Positions 1 to 9,820 are shown, counted from the stretch's first letter. The stretch: 64,000 nucleotides of DNA from Chryseobacterium pennae (GCF_003385515.1 NZ_QNVT01000001.1:1-64000); one strand, 5' to 3'. Notes: generated by a model from the letters alone, not told the origin. A program made the numbers and translations.

Positions 1-153
1 AAAAAGATTGTAATAATCAAGGATTTTGTCATAGAGCTAAGCAAATCACTGGCTGCTTTTAGTCCAACAAAAAATTACCCTTTTCCAGGGATTAAAAAAA
101 TAGCACAAACAATGCAGCGTTTTTATTACCTGAAAAAAGGTGCAGAATTATAA
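1..153 (+). CDS. C-terminal end of an unidentified protein (partial)
   Basis: An open frame runs from the first base of the window to a TAA at 151-153 and encodes about 50 residues ending in LKKGAEL. The stretch is rich in Lys, Ile and aromatic residues, with a YPFPGIKK segment and a helix-like end. I do not recognise the family, and the start lies outside the window. It reads in the same direction as the next gene, but about 160 bases and a promoter-like element separate them, so co-transcription is not implied. Confidence 0.45.
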   Translation, partial: KKIVIIKDFVIELSKSLAAFSPTKNYPFPGIKKIAQTMQRFYYLKKGAEL

Positions 154-292
154 AACCACTACAAGATGAGCTACTGGAGAGGAATGGTTATACGAATGAG
201 AGGTAAAGAAGAAAGGAGACTGGAGAATATTAATGATAATCGCTTTCTTAATTACCGGGATTTTACGGTTTACAGATTCGGCAGATATTTTT

Positions 293-300
293 TAAATTTG
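293..300 (+). promoter_or_regulatory. Bacteroidetes -7 element
   Basis: TAAATTTG matches the Bacteroidetes TAnnTTTG consensus and lies 12 bases before the ATG at 313. This favours that ATG over the in-frame one at 166, which would sit upstream of the promoter. No clear -33 TTTG was found. Confidence 0.45.
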
Positions 301-312
301 AAGAAAAATAAT

Positions 313-732
313 ATGAAAAAGATTTTCAGTTTAGTAATCTTATGCATTAGCATGTTCACTCTGGCACAGGTAAAGGTTCCTTTTACCGGACACAGAAGCT
401 TTGATATTCTGGAAGGATATAGCGGTACCGGTACTCCTCACTATTATTTAGATGTGAAAAAGAACGGTGATGTACTCTTTGGGTACGTTCAGGTAAATCA
501 GGCTAACGGAAAGGAAACTACAGAAGAAGTAAATGCTGGAAAATATGCAGCTAACAAAGTAATGAAGGTACACTTCAAGGAATACAACGAAACCTTCTTT
601 GTGAAATTTGATAAAGATAAGATCTACCTTACGGATGAAAAAGGTAATATTCAAAATCTTGAAGGTTGTTGCTCCGCCAGAGAAAGTATAGATAAAGAGA
701 CTTGTACTTGTGAAAGTGAATTCTATAAGTAA
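313..732 (+). CDS. Small secreted protein of unknown function
   Basis: The 139-residue product starts with a clear signal peptide (MKKIFSLVILCISMFTLAQ), so it is exported. The mature part looks like a single beta-rich domain of about 115 residues, with a Cys-rich end (GCCSARES..CTCESEF). I do not recognise the family. An in-frame ATG at 166 exists, but the signal peptide and the TAnnTTTG element just upstream point to 313. The gene stands alone, with a rho-independent terminator right after it. The C-terminal cysteines suggest disulfides or a metal site in the periplasm, which is an inference. Confidence 0.7.
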   Translation: MKKIFSLVILCISMFTLAQVKVPFTGHRSFDILEGYSGTGTPHYYLDVKKNGDVLFGYVQVNQANGKETTEEVNAGKYAANKVMKVHFKEYNETFFVKFDKDKIYLTDEKGNIQNLEGCCSARESIDKETCTCESEFYK

Positions 733-744
733 CAAGATTAAACA

Positions 745-775
745 TAGCCACTCCTTTGGGGTGGTTTTTGTTTGT
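745..775 (+). terminator. Rho-independent terminator
   Basis: A 7-bp stem (748-754 with 758-764, one G-T pair) and a TTT loop are followed by a T run. It ends the small secreted protein gene. Confidence 0.7.
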
Positions 776-933
776 TGTGAGGGAAAATTCTTTGAGTTTT
801 TGACACCCTTCCGATGGAGGTGAATGATTATACTAATTGTTTGCTTTTTCAGCAAGAAACGTTTGAAATTATGGAATTTGTCAGGAATAAAAAATCCCGG
901 GATTTCGCGATGAATAGTTTGTATAAATATCTT

Positions 934-941
934 TACTTTTG
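934..941 (+). promoter_or_regulatory. Bacteroidetes -7 element
   Basis: TACTTTTG fits TAnnTTTG and lies 25 bases before the lipoprotein start at 967. A TTTG at 918-921 is too close (12 bases) to be a standard -33 element. Confidence 0.4.
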
Positions 942-966
942 AAAAATCAATTACGCACACCAAAGT

Positions 967-1938
967 ATGAAAATACTAAACATTTTATGGGTTTTACTTT
1001 TCATTGTTTCATGCAGTCAAAAAGAGAACCATCCTTACACATTTTATTACTGGAAAACAAATCTGAAGCTGGATCAGGAAGAGAAGAAAGTTTTGGATCA
1101 GGCCACTGTTCCTTATGTATACACAAGATTTTTTGATATTGATAAAGCAGGAGGAAAGTTCCAGCCTGTTGCTGTTATTACTAAAGACCAAAGTTTTCAG
1201 ACGGATAAGCAAATTGTACCTACTGTTTTTATCACCAATCAAACTTTGCTGGGAATTTCTCAGGAGGAAGTCAGATTCCTTGCAGAGAGTATTCATCATT
1301 TGATTCAGAAAAAAGCTGAAGAATATCATTTAAACATCAACAATGAAATTCAGATCGACTGTGACTGGACTGCCGGGACACGGGATGATTATTTTAAATT
1401 TTTAAAAGAACTTAAACGTATTTCCGGAAAGAAAATTACCTGTACGTTACGTCTTCATCAGGTTAAAGATAAAAAGCAAACAGGAATTCCCCCAGTGGAT
1501 AAGGTCTATCTGATGTGCTACTCCACTTCATCTCCTTTGGATAAATCGGACAAAAATTCTATCCTGGATGTCAGCATCCTGAAAAGCTATCTTTCGAAAC
1601 TGGAAGACTATCCTATTAAAAAAATTGAAGTAGCCCTTCCTATTTATTCATGGGGAATCATTACGAATCATCTGGGCAAGCATAAACTTATTAATGCGTT
1701 GTCTAAAAAAGATCTCAACAACCCTAATTTTAAAAAGATCTCTGACCATGAAGCTGAAGTATTAAAAGACGGCTTCTACTTTGGGAGTTACCTGAATAAA
1801 GGTTTCAAAATAAAAGTGGAAGAAATATCGGAGGAACAATTAACTGATGTGATTCTTTTTCTTCAGAAAAAAATACAGCAGTTTAATATAATTTATTATC
1901 AATTAGATAGTAAATTTGTGCTAGATCGAAAATTTTAA
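967..1938 (+). CDS. Lipoprotein, DUF3142-like
   Basis: The 323-residue protein has a short hydrophobic leader ending in a lipobox (LFIVSC, Cys at about 16), so it is a predicted lipoprotein. The middle holds IQIDCDW followed by DDYFKFLKELKRISGKKITCTLRL (split here for length), which resembles the core of DUF3142 proteins, thought to adopt a TIM-barrel glycosidase-like fold. The acidic IDCDW segment would sit at a barrel strand end. The family assignment is from memory of the motif and is moderate. It lies 113 bases upstream of a large secreted protein gene on the same strand and may be its partner. Substrate unknown. Confidence 0.65.
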   Translation: MKILNILWVLLFIVSCSQKENHPYTFYYWKTNLKLDQEEKKVLDQATVPYVYTRFFDIDKAGGKFQPVAVITKDQSFQTDKQIVPTVFITNQTLLGISQEEVRFLAESIHHLIQKKAEEYHLNINNEIQIDCDWTAGTRDDYFKFLKELKRISGKKITCTLRLHQVKDKKQTGIPPVDKVYLMCYSTSSPLDKSDKNSILDVSILKSYLSKLEDYPIKKIEVALPIYSWGIITNHLGKHKLINALSKKDLNNPNFKKISDHEAEVLKDGFYFGSYLNKGFKIKVEEISEEQLTDVILFLQKKIQQFNIIYYQLDSKFVLDRKF

Positions 1939-2051
1939 ATCTACTATAGATTAGGACAGAGAATAGACATTCAGCAACTTGTGTTATTTTCTGCCAGCAC
2001 TTTGATTACAAAACAACTCTATAAAAACTAAAAAAACACCACACAAACCCT

Positions 2052-4787
2052 ATGAAAAAGTATATTCTTTCACTTGCGGTTGTATCTCTTTTCTATACAA
2101 ATTCCAACGCCTGTGCGTGGTCGGATCCGGATTATGAATACTTCAATCTTTTTACACAGAGCATTATTAAGGATAAGTCTTACCTTCCTTTCCTTCATAC
2201 CTATTCCTCAAGATTCTTTGGTGAGTATAATCCGTCTATGATTCCTGATGATAATATTGAAACATGGAAAAAGTATTTTAACAATCAGCTTAATTACACC
2301 GAAACTCAGAATCTGGTATATAAATTAAGCATGAATGATCTTAATGCTCTTAAAAGCGGAACTCCTGCCAACCCACTTTTACAGAAACTGGGAACAGGAT
2401 TTTACCAGAAATATAAGGAAGGAATTGATTATTTAATTGAGGCTAAATATCTGGAGCCGTACATGAGCATCAATTATATTGAAAGTGAGAACTCGTTTTA
2501 CTATGGCAGGGATGACAGCAGAAAGAATGCCACCTCTCTTGATTATAATAAAACAATTTCTGCTCTCACTTCTTTGTATAATGCAGCCAGAAATCCTGAG
2601 ATCAAACAACGGTACGGATATCAACTGGTCCGTTTAAATCACTATACCAGAAACTATGACTCTGCGCTACAGGCTTTCAAAAGTTATATTGAGCCTATCA
2701 AATTAAAGGGTACAGTCTATTATATGGCATTAGATCAGCTTGCAGGCGCTCAAAGAGGATTGGAAATGAATGGTGATGCCAACTGGAATTTCTTCCAGGT
2801 ATTTATGAACAGTAAAGACCGTAAGGAATCTGCGTTCATTTCTATGAAGCTTTCGGACACGGCCTCTTTCAGCAATATTATGAAAAGAGCCAATACGAAT
2901 GAGGAAAAGAACATGGCTTATTTCCTTCTAGGATACGAAGATTTCAACAATCCTATTCCTATTATGGAAAAGATGTTTGACATTAATCCGGATTCTGAAA
3001 TCTTAAAGGTAATGGCAGTAAGAAGCATCAACGAGCTGGAAAGAAGCTACCTTCCGACCTATTATTATACTTCGGATGCGTATGGCAGAATATCCGTTTA
3101 CAGAGGAAATACTGAAAATCATAATTCAAACGATCCAACTACAGATAAAGTAATAACCAAAGAGGTAAAAGAGGTAAAGGAAGAAAAAGTGTCCTTCTGG
3201 CAGAAAATCGTAAGGTTCTTCAAAAATCTTTTCGGAGGTTCTAAAGCTGATGCTTCCGGAAATGGAAGTAAAACTGACCAGAGCGATGATGAATTAGTGA
3301 ACAACCCTAACAGAATTCCTTTCTATACAACTGGATATAGCGGATATGATGATAATACTAAAGATTATCTTAATGACCTTGAAAAGTTCACTTCAAAAAC
3401 GAAAGAAAAATCTAAAGATGAATATTGGCAGATTGCTGATGCCTACCTTAAGTTTTTAAAGAAAGACTATAAAGAAAGTACTGAAATCCTGAATGACATC
3501 AAGACAACCAATCCTGAATATATTGAGGAAATAAAAAGGATGAAAGTTCTGAATGATATTGTTTCCCAACCGAAAGTTGATGCGGCTTTTGAAGATCATC
3601 TGATGAAGGATTATGCTGAATATTTTGTGGAAAAAGAAGTAAAAAAAGACACCGCTAATGTCAATAGTGATTATTATGGAACGGTACCTTCTACAGCTGA
3701 TTTTTTGAAGGATGTGATGGCCAACCGTTATTTCCTTCAGGGAGAAGATGGCAAATCATTCCTGATGAACAATAAACTTTCCGATCTTCAGTACAACCCG
3801 AACTCCAGCCTGGTAAAAAGTGTGGAAGATTTCTATAGAAAACCTAACAAAACCCAATTTGAGCAACAGATCATCGCTAAAAATATGGATAGTGTAGGAA
3901 ATATTGAAGCATTCTTCAACACAATCTATGGTGACAGAGCTATGAGACTTGCTGATTTTGAAAAGGCTAAATCATATTATGAAAAGGCTAAGAAATTTGG
4001 CGGAGTTCCAAGGGAAAATTATGACTGGACAGAGAAAGACGGCCAAACCATAACGCAAAAACAGTATACTCCTACTGAATACAATGGCTTTAATAATATT
4101 CCAGGTCTTGTTTTTGGACACAATGTTTGGGAAAGCTATCAAAGCAACGATGCGGAATCCATGAAATCGGAAGGCTATACTGATTTTTCTTTTATCAAAA
4201 ATAATATGAATAAACTGGAATTAACCGATGCGCTGATCCAGCTTAAGAAAATAGGGAATGGTAAAGATGAAAAGGCAGCAAGAGCGAATCAACTTATTGG
4301 AAACCTACTCTATAATACTTCCATTTTAGGATATTACCGACACTTATTTGTGATGGATATTGATAACAGCAACGGTGGAAAATATTATTTCTGGAATAAT
4401 GACAAGGGCAATCCTTACAAATATTACTATAAGAACTTCCTTGATACTTCTTATATTGAACCTGATAATTTTGATCTGGCAATCAACTATTACCAAAAGG
4501 CTCTAACCCTTTCCAACAATAAAGAGGAAAAGGCTAGAATTCTCTTCCAGATGGCAAGTGCCGAACAGGGTAAATATTATCAGTATGAGGCAAAAGCTCC
4601 AAAAGATTTTGATTATTCTGACCCTAAATGGTCTGAAAAAGAAGACACCCGTCAAAAGGAAATGGACAATCTTAAGAATCAAAAATACAGAACGTATTTT
4701 GCCCAGCTTAAGACACAGTACTCAGATACTGAGACCACCAAAAGTCTGATGGGAAGCTGCAGTTATTTCAGCTATTTCATGAGATAA
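2052..4787 (+). CDS. Large secreted protein with helical repeats, unknown function
   Basis: The 911-residue product has a signal peptide (about 1-20) followed by a conserved-looking CAWSDPDYEYFNLF segment. Most of the rest is helical and TPR-like, with segments such as the one around residues 635-650 (DFEKAKSYYEKAKKFGG) and near 815 (DLAINYYQKALTLS) matching TPR spacing. A linker at about 370-420 is charged and contains a VSFWQKIVRFFKNLFGG amphipathic stretch. There is no T9SS sorting domain at the end. I know similar proteins as hypothetical proteins of Flavobacteriia, usually beside a lipoprotein like the one upstream. A role as a periplasmic or surface scaffold is an inference. Confidence 0.7.
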   Translation: MKKYILSLAVVSLFYTNSNACAWSDPDYEYFNLFTQSIIKDKSYLPFLHTYSSRFFGEYNPSMIPDDNIETWKKYFNNQLNYTETQNLVYKLSMNDLNALKSGTPANPLLQKLGTGFYQKYKEGIDYLIEAKYLEPYMSINYIESENSFYYGRDDSRKNATSLDYNKTISALTSLYNAARNPEIKQRYGYQLVRLNHYTRNYDSALQAFKSYIEPIKLKGTVYYMALDQLAGAQRGLEMNGDANWNFFQVFMNSKDRKESAFISMKLSDTASFSNIMKRANTNEEKNMAYFLLGYEDFNNPIPIMEKMFDINPDSEILKVMAVRSINELERSYLPTYYYTSDAYGRISVYRGNTENHNSNDPTTDKVITKEVKEVKEEKVSFWQKIVRFFKNLFGGSKADASGNGSKTDQSDDELVNNPNRIPFYTTGYSGYDDNTKDYLNDLEKFTSKTKEKSKDEYWQIADAYLKFLKKDYKESTEILNDIKTTNPEYIEEIKRMKVLNDIVSQPKVDAAFEDHLMKDYAEYFVEKEVKKDTANVNSDYYGTVPSTADFLKDVMANRYFLQGEDGKSFLMNNKLSDLQYNPNSSLVKSVEDFYRKPNKTQFEQQIIAKNMDSVGNIEAFFNTIYGDRAMRLADFEKAKSYYEKAKKFGGVPRENYDWTEKDGQTITQKQYTPTEYNGFNNIPGLVFGHNVWESYQSNDAESMKSEGYTDFSFIKNNMNKLELTDALIQLKKIGNGKDEKAARANQLIGNLLYNTSILGYYRHLFVMDIDNSNGGKYYFWNNDKGNPYKYYYKNFLDTSYIEPDNFDLAINYYQKALTLSNNKEEKARILFQMASAEQGKYYQYEAKAPKDFDYSDPKWSEKEDTRQKEMDNLKNQKYRTYFAQLKTQYSDTETTKSLMGSCSYFSYFMR

Positions 4788-4800
4788 AATCATTTATAAA

Positions 4801-4832
4801 AAAACCTCTGAATCATCAGAGGTTTTTTATTT
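4801..4832. terminator. Bidirectional terminator
   Basis: A 10-bp stem (4801-4810 with 4817-4826) has A and T runs on the two sides. It sits between the convergent genes ending at 4787 and 4840 and can serve both. Confidence 0.8.
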
Positions 4833-4839
4833 TATTATA

Positions 4840-7095
4840 TTATTTTTTGACAAACTTGGTTTTAGTATTTATATCCTTACCATTAATTGTAATGAAATAA
4901 ACTCCTTTTACCAAAGTGCTCACATTAATGCTCCCCTCGCCTATTGTTCCTTTTGAGATTAATTGTCCGGGAGTATTAAAGATTTCGTAAGTAGCGCCTG
5001 GAGAAACGTTCATTACATTCAATATATCCTCAACAGGGTTTGGATAAATATGAACAGTTTTAACATTCTTTCTGGTTTCAGAAACAGCTAATGTAGCTAA
5101 TACAGTAGCCTTCTTCACTGCGTAAAATACATTTCCAATAGCAGATACTCTCACATGAATTTCCTTTCCTGCTAAAGAAGCAGGGATGAAAACGCTTGCT
5201 GAACCATTATTTGGGACTGATGCCGCCAGGTCATTCCATGTTGCACCGTTATCTTCTGTATAATCAATCTTAACATTGGCAACATTGTATGGAGAAGCTG
5301 TGGTTCCGGATACCGTCCATGTAATGGTAGAATTAGTATTAGGGGTAAGAGAGGCTGTGTTTACTGTAAACGCAGCAGCAGATCCTACAACAACGATTTG
5401 ATTTGCAGAGGCAGATTGCGCCTGCCCTCCGGGTTTATTGTCTCTTACCGTTACACGGAAATTGGTAGTTCTTGCTATTGTGCTTGCTGCTTCAAAATCA
5501 GCAGTTTTTTTTACTGCTCCACCCAGCACTGTTTCAAGCTTAGGAAAGTATCTTGTAGGACTTGATGCTGGCGGCCAAGATCTAAAATTAGCCCCTGAAG
5601 TTGTATTTCCGATATTTGTTTTTGTCACTCCATTAGCCAGTTTACTTGGATTTATCTGCTCCCAGCAATATGTTAAAGCATCTCCATCAGGATCTGTTGC
5701 AGATGCAGTTAATACAAACGCAGTAGATTTTGGAATGGTATAGGTTGTATTCATTGCAGTTACAACAGGAGGATTATTAACAATCGGTGTTTCTACATCA
5801 GCAGTTACTGTTACAAGGTTTGTCTGCACCTGATCAATACTCACACTATGAAAATAAACATCAGAATGCCTTTGAACATCTGTACTTGTGCCGGTAATTC
5901 CGGCATATCCCATAATTGTAGATCCTGAGCCTGGCTCAACTTCCTGATTCAAAAAGTTCTCATTGAAACTATATGTATGGGAATCTCCCAACTGGTGTCC
6001 CAGCTCATGAGCTACAAAATCAATATCAAAAGCGTCTCCACTTGGTGGTAATTGAGCTGTACTGTTTTGGTTCCATGTACCACTAGCATAAAAATCAATT
6101 CCAGGAGAAGTATATCCGCTCCCTTTATAATTACCTGGAGAAGGAGAGTTTCCACAATCAGGATCATTATCTGTAGATATATCATTACTTCCTATACAAC
6201 CAATACATCCGGCACTCCCGCCACCGCCTGTTGCACCAAATAAATGTCCGATATCAAAATCTTCATCCGTAACACCATAAGCTCCTCCATGCAATGTATT
6301 CATCAGCTCATAATTCCACTTACACATAAGGTTGGAAGTACTGTAAGGGTCATTAGCAGCATCCAAAAATATAAGACCTGGGGCATTAATTGCATTGACA
6401 TGTACATTAAATTCTTTTTCAAACACCCCATTTACTCTTGACAAAGTAGCATTGATTTGTGTAAGAGCACCTGCTACGCCTCCAAAGAAGGCCGTATATT
6501 CTCCTGTCACAGACATTGCCAGTCTAAGGGTATGAAAAGTTTTGTTATTTGATTTTGCTGCCGTTCCGGAATTTATCAGCTTCTGTATTCTGGCAACAGC
6601 TTCTTTATCCTCTTTGGTATTACATACAAATGCATGACCGCTCTTATTTGTTTTTCCGTGTACAGAGTAATAAGATTTGTCAGCAGTTGCCGGCTCTATA
6701 AATTCATATTTACCATCAGCACCAATAATCATAGATTGAAAATCATTGGGAGCGATACTAAATCTGATGTATTTGGAAGGATCATCAGTTCCGATCCCAA
6801 CATACGACCCCAGCTGATACTTATTCGCTAAAGTCTCATCCATTACTGGAAAACTGTTTACTGTAAATTTTTCAATTTTTCCGTCAAGAGTAGGAATACT
6901 GATTGTAATAGGAGCACCCTCACCTATTTTAGGAGCTCTCAGCAGCTGAGTTCTGAGCTGATCTGTATCGAGTTTATAGTAAACCGAATGATCACTTTTC
7001 TTTGTGATTTTTTGTTCTGGAAGCCCTCTGCTCCATTGTGCATTTGCTGATATTGTTAAAAATAATACCGGCAAACAAAATAATTTTGCTTTCAT
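4840..7095 (-). CDS. Secreted reprolysin-like zinc metalloprotease with T9SS sorting domain
   Basis: The 751-residue protein has a signal peptide (1-19), a propeptide-like region to about residue 185, and a metzincin catalytic domain to about 430. The zinc motif HELGHQLGDSH lies at 363-373, with the third His in place and a downstream Met (STIMGYAG) as the likely Met-turn. Residues 445-660 look like Ig or PKD-type beta domains. The end (about 680-751, beginning at a YPNPVEDIL motif) is a type A T9SS sorting domain, so export across the outer membrane is expected. It probably digests extracellular protein. It is monocistronic, between a shared terminator and its own upstream promoter region. 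Confidence 0.9.
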   Translation of the reverse strand: MKAKLFCLPVLFLTISANAQWSRGLPEQKITKKSDHSVYYKLDTDQLRTQLLRAPKIGEGAPITISIPTLDGKIEKFTVNSFPVMDETLANKYQLGSYVGIGTDDPSKYIRFSIAPNDFQSMIIGADGKYEFIEPATADKSYYSVHGKTNKSGHAFVCNTKEDKEAVARIQKLINSGTAAKSNNKTFHTLRLAMSVTGEYTAFFGGVAGALTQINATLSRVNGVFEKEFNVHVNAINAPGLIFLDAANDPYSTSNLMCKWNYELMNTLHGGAYGVTDEDFDIGHLFGATGGGGSAGCIGCIGSNDISTDNDPDCGNSPSPGNYKGSGYTSPGIDFYASGTWNQNSTAQLPPSGDAFDIDFVAHELGHQLGDSHTYSFNENFLNQEVEPGSGSTIMGYAGITGTSTDVQRHSDVYFHSVSIDQVQTNLVTVTADVETPIVNNPPVVTAMNTTYTIPKSTAFVLTASATDPDGDALTYCWEQINPSKLANGVTKTNIGNTTSGANFRSWPPASSPTRYFPKLETVLGGAVKKTADFEAASTIARTTNFRVTVRDNKPGGQAQSASANQIVVVGSAAAFTVNTASLTPNTNSTITWTVSGTTASPYNVANVKIDYTEDNGATWNDLAASVPNNGSASVFIPASLAGKEIHVRVSAIGNVFYAVKKATVLATLAVSETRKNVKTVHIYPNPVEDILNVMNVSPGATYEIFNTPGQLISKGTIGEGSINVSTLVKGVYFITINGKDINTKTKFVKK

Positions 7096-7112
7096 ATATA
7101 ATATTTGTACAA

Positions 7113-7120
7113 CAAATTTA
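7113..7120 (-). promoter_or_regulatory. Bacteroidetes -7 element
   Basis: On the minus strand this reads TAAATTTG, 18 bases before the metalloprotease start. A correctly spaced -33 element was not seen. Confidence 0.35.
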
Positions 7121-7252
7121 AATATTTGTTAAAAAAAACACTAAAAAACAAACAAAAAATTAAAATTAAACACAAAAATATAAATTACAATAATTCAACG
7201 TTAATAAAATACTATAATAATTGAATTTCAAAGATTTTTTTTAATAAAAAGT

Positions 7253-7747
7253 CTATTCGTTTTTTCGCTCCTGCTTCTGCATCCATTCTTCATGTTTCCT
7301 TTTGAAGAATTCATATTTGTAATCCTGATTCCTCTGTGCGGCATCTATGGAATGGGAAGTATGGATATCTGTATCTTCTTTAGCAAACTGAGCCAGGTTT
7401 TCATAATAATGATGAAGCTGATCCAATTCAGCCTCTGTAAGATCTTCAATATCTACAATTCTGTTGCTGGCTTTTTCATGGGCTGCAATGATTTCATTCA
7501 GCTTGATCTGTATTGCTTTTGAATCTTTATTCTGGGCTTTTTGAATGAGGAAAACCATGAGAAAAGTAATGATTGTAGTTCCTGTATTGATAACTAACTG
7601 CCAGGTTTCGGAATAATCAAAAAAGGGTCCAGAAATAGCCCAAACTATAACGATAAGCATGGCACCAATAAAAGCGTACTGACTTCCTGTAAATTTCACA
7701 GCCCAGTTTGAAAATTTTTCAAAGAGATTGTTATTCTTATGATCCAT
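7253..7747 (-). CDS. Low-affinity iron permease family protein
   Basis: The 164-residue protein has two predicted membrane helices (about 25-45 and 50-72) within a segment, FEKFSNWAVKFTGS..AFIGAMLIVIVWAISGP, that is typical of the Iron_permease family. A charged cytoplasmic tail follows. Bacterial members are small, and their role in iron transport is inferred from the yeast Fet4 relation rather than shown. It follows a PepSY membrane protein on the same strand, and the siderophore receptor lies further upstream, so an iron-linked role fits. The gene is full length for bacterial members. Confidence 0.75.
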   Translation of the reverse strand: MDHKNNNLFEKFSNWAVKFTGSQYAFIGAMLIVIVWAISGPFFDYSETWQLVINTGTTIITFLMVFLIQKAQNKDSKAIQIKLNEIIAAHEKASNRIVDIEDLTEAELDQLHHYYENLAQFAKEDTDIHTSHSIDAAQRNQDYKYEFFKRKHEEWMQKQERKNE

Positions 7748-7842
7748 AGTTCAGATTATTTTATATTAAATGTATAAAATTAACCCGAACAGACGAAGAT
7801 AATAGTGAAAATGAGGTATGTAAATTTGAATTAAGGGATATT

Positions 7843-9039
7843 TTACTTTATTTTTCTAAACCTATGCCACCAGATCAGGAATCCTGTAACAGGCAATGAG
7901 CAACCGATAAACGAAACGATAAAGTAAAGAATAATACTTGGCAGTCCCATAATTTCTCCTGTATGCAATGGCTTGGCCAATGATGTGAATTGTTTATTTA
8001 AGGGCTTATCTGAAAACAATTCTTTGGTTTTAAAATTTCCGGTTTTATCAAAAGTAACTTCATCCGGAAGCATCATCCCAAGGAAATTTTGGGTATTGGT
8101 TTTAATGACAACGTATCTCGGATTATCTTTATTAGGCAGCTCTATACTGGTAACTGCAGTATAAGGAAGATACTGATCTGCCAGCTGTAAAATTTCATCA
8201 ATGGAAGCAGATTCGGAGTCTTTAAGATTTTTCTTTTCATCCTGTTTCTGGAGCATATCTTCCAACAGTCCGCCAAATGCGTCATCACCATTCCCTGTAT
8301 CTTTTGAAATATTATCAATAGAAGATCCTCCTAAGCTTACAATCAGACCATTCTTCACCCAAGGATAGGTTACATACAATCCGGTAACTGCAATAAAGAA
8401 TAATATCAGAAAGGTATAAAAGCCAAGGGTGTTATGAAGATCATAATTCACTCGCTGGAATTTTGCCCTGAACATAACGGTTAAACCCTGTTTCAGAAAC
8501 TTTAGCTTTTTAGGCAGCCAAAGGATCACCCCTGAGATCAATAATACACAAAATATCAATACGCCGGCTCCCAGGATCTGACGACCAGCATTTCCCATCA
8601 TCAGATTTCTGTGAATATCCAGAACGATTTCAAAAAAGCGACCGGATCCCACTTCAGGCTGACCAAGAATTGTTCCGGTATATTGGTTATAATAAGTACT
8701 CTTGTCTAATTGATTTTCACGATAACCAATAACATAACTGCGTCCTTTATCATCAGGAATCAACAGTGAGGTGAGTTCTTTATTCTGTTTCAGTAATTCT
8801 GCCTGGATCAGATCCGGATTCTTAACCTGGGTGGAGGTTTCACTGATATATACTTTGTCTCTGTTTGTAAAATCAATGATCTGATTTTTGAAAGCATAAA
8901 GACAGCCACTAAGGCAAACTATAAAAATGATGACACATGATAAAAGTCCCAGCCAAAGGTGAATAATCCACATTACATATTTAATGAGAGATTCATTCTT
9001 GCGTCTTTTCCTGTAAAGGCTTTTAAACAGTGTTTTCAT
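7843..9039 (-). CDS. PepSY-associated membrane protein (PiuB-like)
   Basis: This 398-residue inner-membrane protein has about four membrane helices: one near 20-50 (HLWLGLLSCVIIFIVCLSG), two in the centre (about 155-175 and 200-225), and a last one near 370-390 with a WWHR end. A large periplasmic loop carries PepSY-like segments. Such proteins often sit beside TonB-dependent siderophore receptors and are thought to reduce or release iron from ferric siderophores. That matches the receptor gene about 0.8 kb upstream. A hairpin terminator separates it from the lipoprotein gene before it, so it is probably transcribed on its own. Confidence 0.85.
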   Translation of the reverse strand: MKTLFKSLYRKRRKNESLIKYVMWIIHLWLGLLSCVIIFIVCLSGCLYAFKNQIIDFTNRDKVYISETSTQVKNPDLIQAELLKQNKELTSLLIPDDKGRSYVIGYRENQLDKSTYYNQYTGTILGQPEVGSGRFFEIVLDIHRNLMMGNAGRQILGAGVLIFCVLLISGVILWLPKKLKFLKQGLTVMFRAKFQRVNYDLHNTLGFYTFLILFFIAVTGLYVTYPWVKNGLIVSLGGSSIDNISKDTGNGDDAFGGLLEDMLQKQDEKKNLKDSESASIDEILQLADQYLPYTAVTSIELPNKDNPRYVVIKTNTQNFLGMMLPDEVTFDKTGNFKTKELFSDKPLNKQFTSLAKPLHTGEIMGLPSIILYFIVSFIGCSLPVTGFLIWWHRFRKIK

Positions 9040-9050
9040 TTTGGTATTAT

Positions 9051-9089
9051 AGCAAAAACATTAAGACAGTTGAAACCGTCTTAATGTTT
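9051..9089 (-). terminator. Rho-independent terminator
   Basis: A perfect 12-bp stem (9056-9067 with 9078-9089) with a 10-base loop is followed on the minus strand by a short T run. It follows the lipoprotein gene 9186-9803. Confidence 0.7.
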
Positions 9090-9185
9090 ATAAAATTAAT
9101 TTGATATGAATAAATTAAAAGTCAATACAAATTTGAGAAAGGAATCTTTAGTATATCCTCCTTTCTAAACCGGTATTAATATTGT

Positions 9186-9803
9186 TTATTTTCTTCCTTT
9201 GAACTGGATTTCTTTTACAATCTCCTCGAACTTTGTATAATGTTCCGGAGTTAATACTTTTTGAATCGCAGCCTTTCTCTGCGTATCAAATTTCTCCCAG
9301 TATTCTTTAGCAAGATCATTATTCCCATGATATACATCGTGTGCATCGCTGAATGCTTTTTCAAAAGCATCGTTTGCTGCATTCACTACTTTGAACTCAT
9401 CTTCCGAAAGCTGAGCTTCTGCTTTTATTCTTTCCAGTAAAGCATTATCATATCTTGGTCTTTTTCTGGCATTTTCATCAACAAATTTGTTGAATCTTTC
9501 CATTTGTGGGCCATCCAAAACTTTAGCCATTTCAATAGCCTGTTGGTTTCTCAGTTCTTCTCCTTTGATCCCCAATGCTACACGGTCCATATTCCCGCCC
9601 TGAGCTTTTGCAGCCTGAAAGTTCTGCTCCTGCAACTGCTGGTATTTTGCAGTGATCTCATCAAAGCTTTTTTCCTGGTCTGGAGTAAGCTGTACTTCCG
9701 TTTTAAACTGGCTGTAATCCACTCCCTTCTTTTTATCACCTGAACATGATATTGCAGCTGCACCAAGAACAAGTGCTAAGAATACTGTCTTTAAACTTTT
9801 CAT
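9186..9803 (-). CDS. Helical lipoprotein of unknown function
   Basis: The 205-residue product has a lipoprotein signal (AAAISC, Cys at about 20). The mature part is highly charged and almost entirely helical, with repeated Gln/Glu/Lys stretches. It recalls periplasmic Spy/CpxP-like helical proteins in character, but I cannot assign a family. It begins 17 bases after the TonB-dependent receptor stop on the same strand and most likely forms an operon with it. Its link to iron uptake rests on that position alone. Confidence 0.7.
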   Translation of the reverse strand: MKSLKTVFLALVLGAAAISCSGDKKKGVDYSQFKTEVQLTPDQEKSFDEITAKYQQLQEQNFQAAKAQGGNMDRVALGIKGEELRNQQAIEMAKVLDGPQMERFNKFVDENARKRPRYDNALLERIKAEAQLSEDEFKVVNAANDAFEKAFSDAHDVYHGNNDLAKEYWEKFDTQRKAAIQKVLTPEHYTKFEEIVKEIQFKGRK

Positions 9804-9820
9804 AACTATTGATTTGTTGA

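Noticed and set aside
448..963. A 171-residue open frame on the minus strand opposite the small secreted protein
   Set aside because: It is antisense to a gene with a signal peptide and terminator, is rich in Phe and Ile as expected of a shadow frame, and has no promoter or domain.
5438..5743. A 101-residue frame on the plus strand within the metalloprotease gene
   Set aside because: It lies fully opposite a well-supported T9SS protein and shows no family features.
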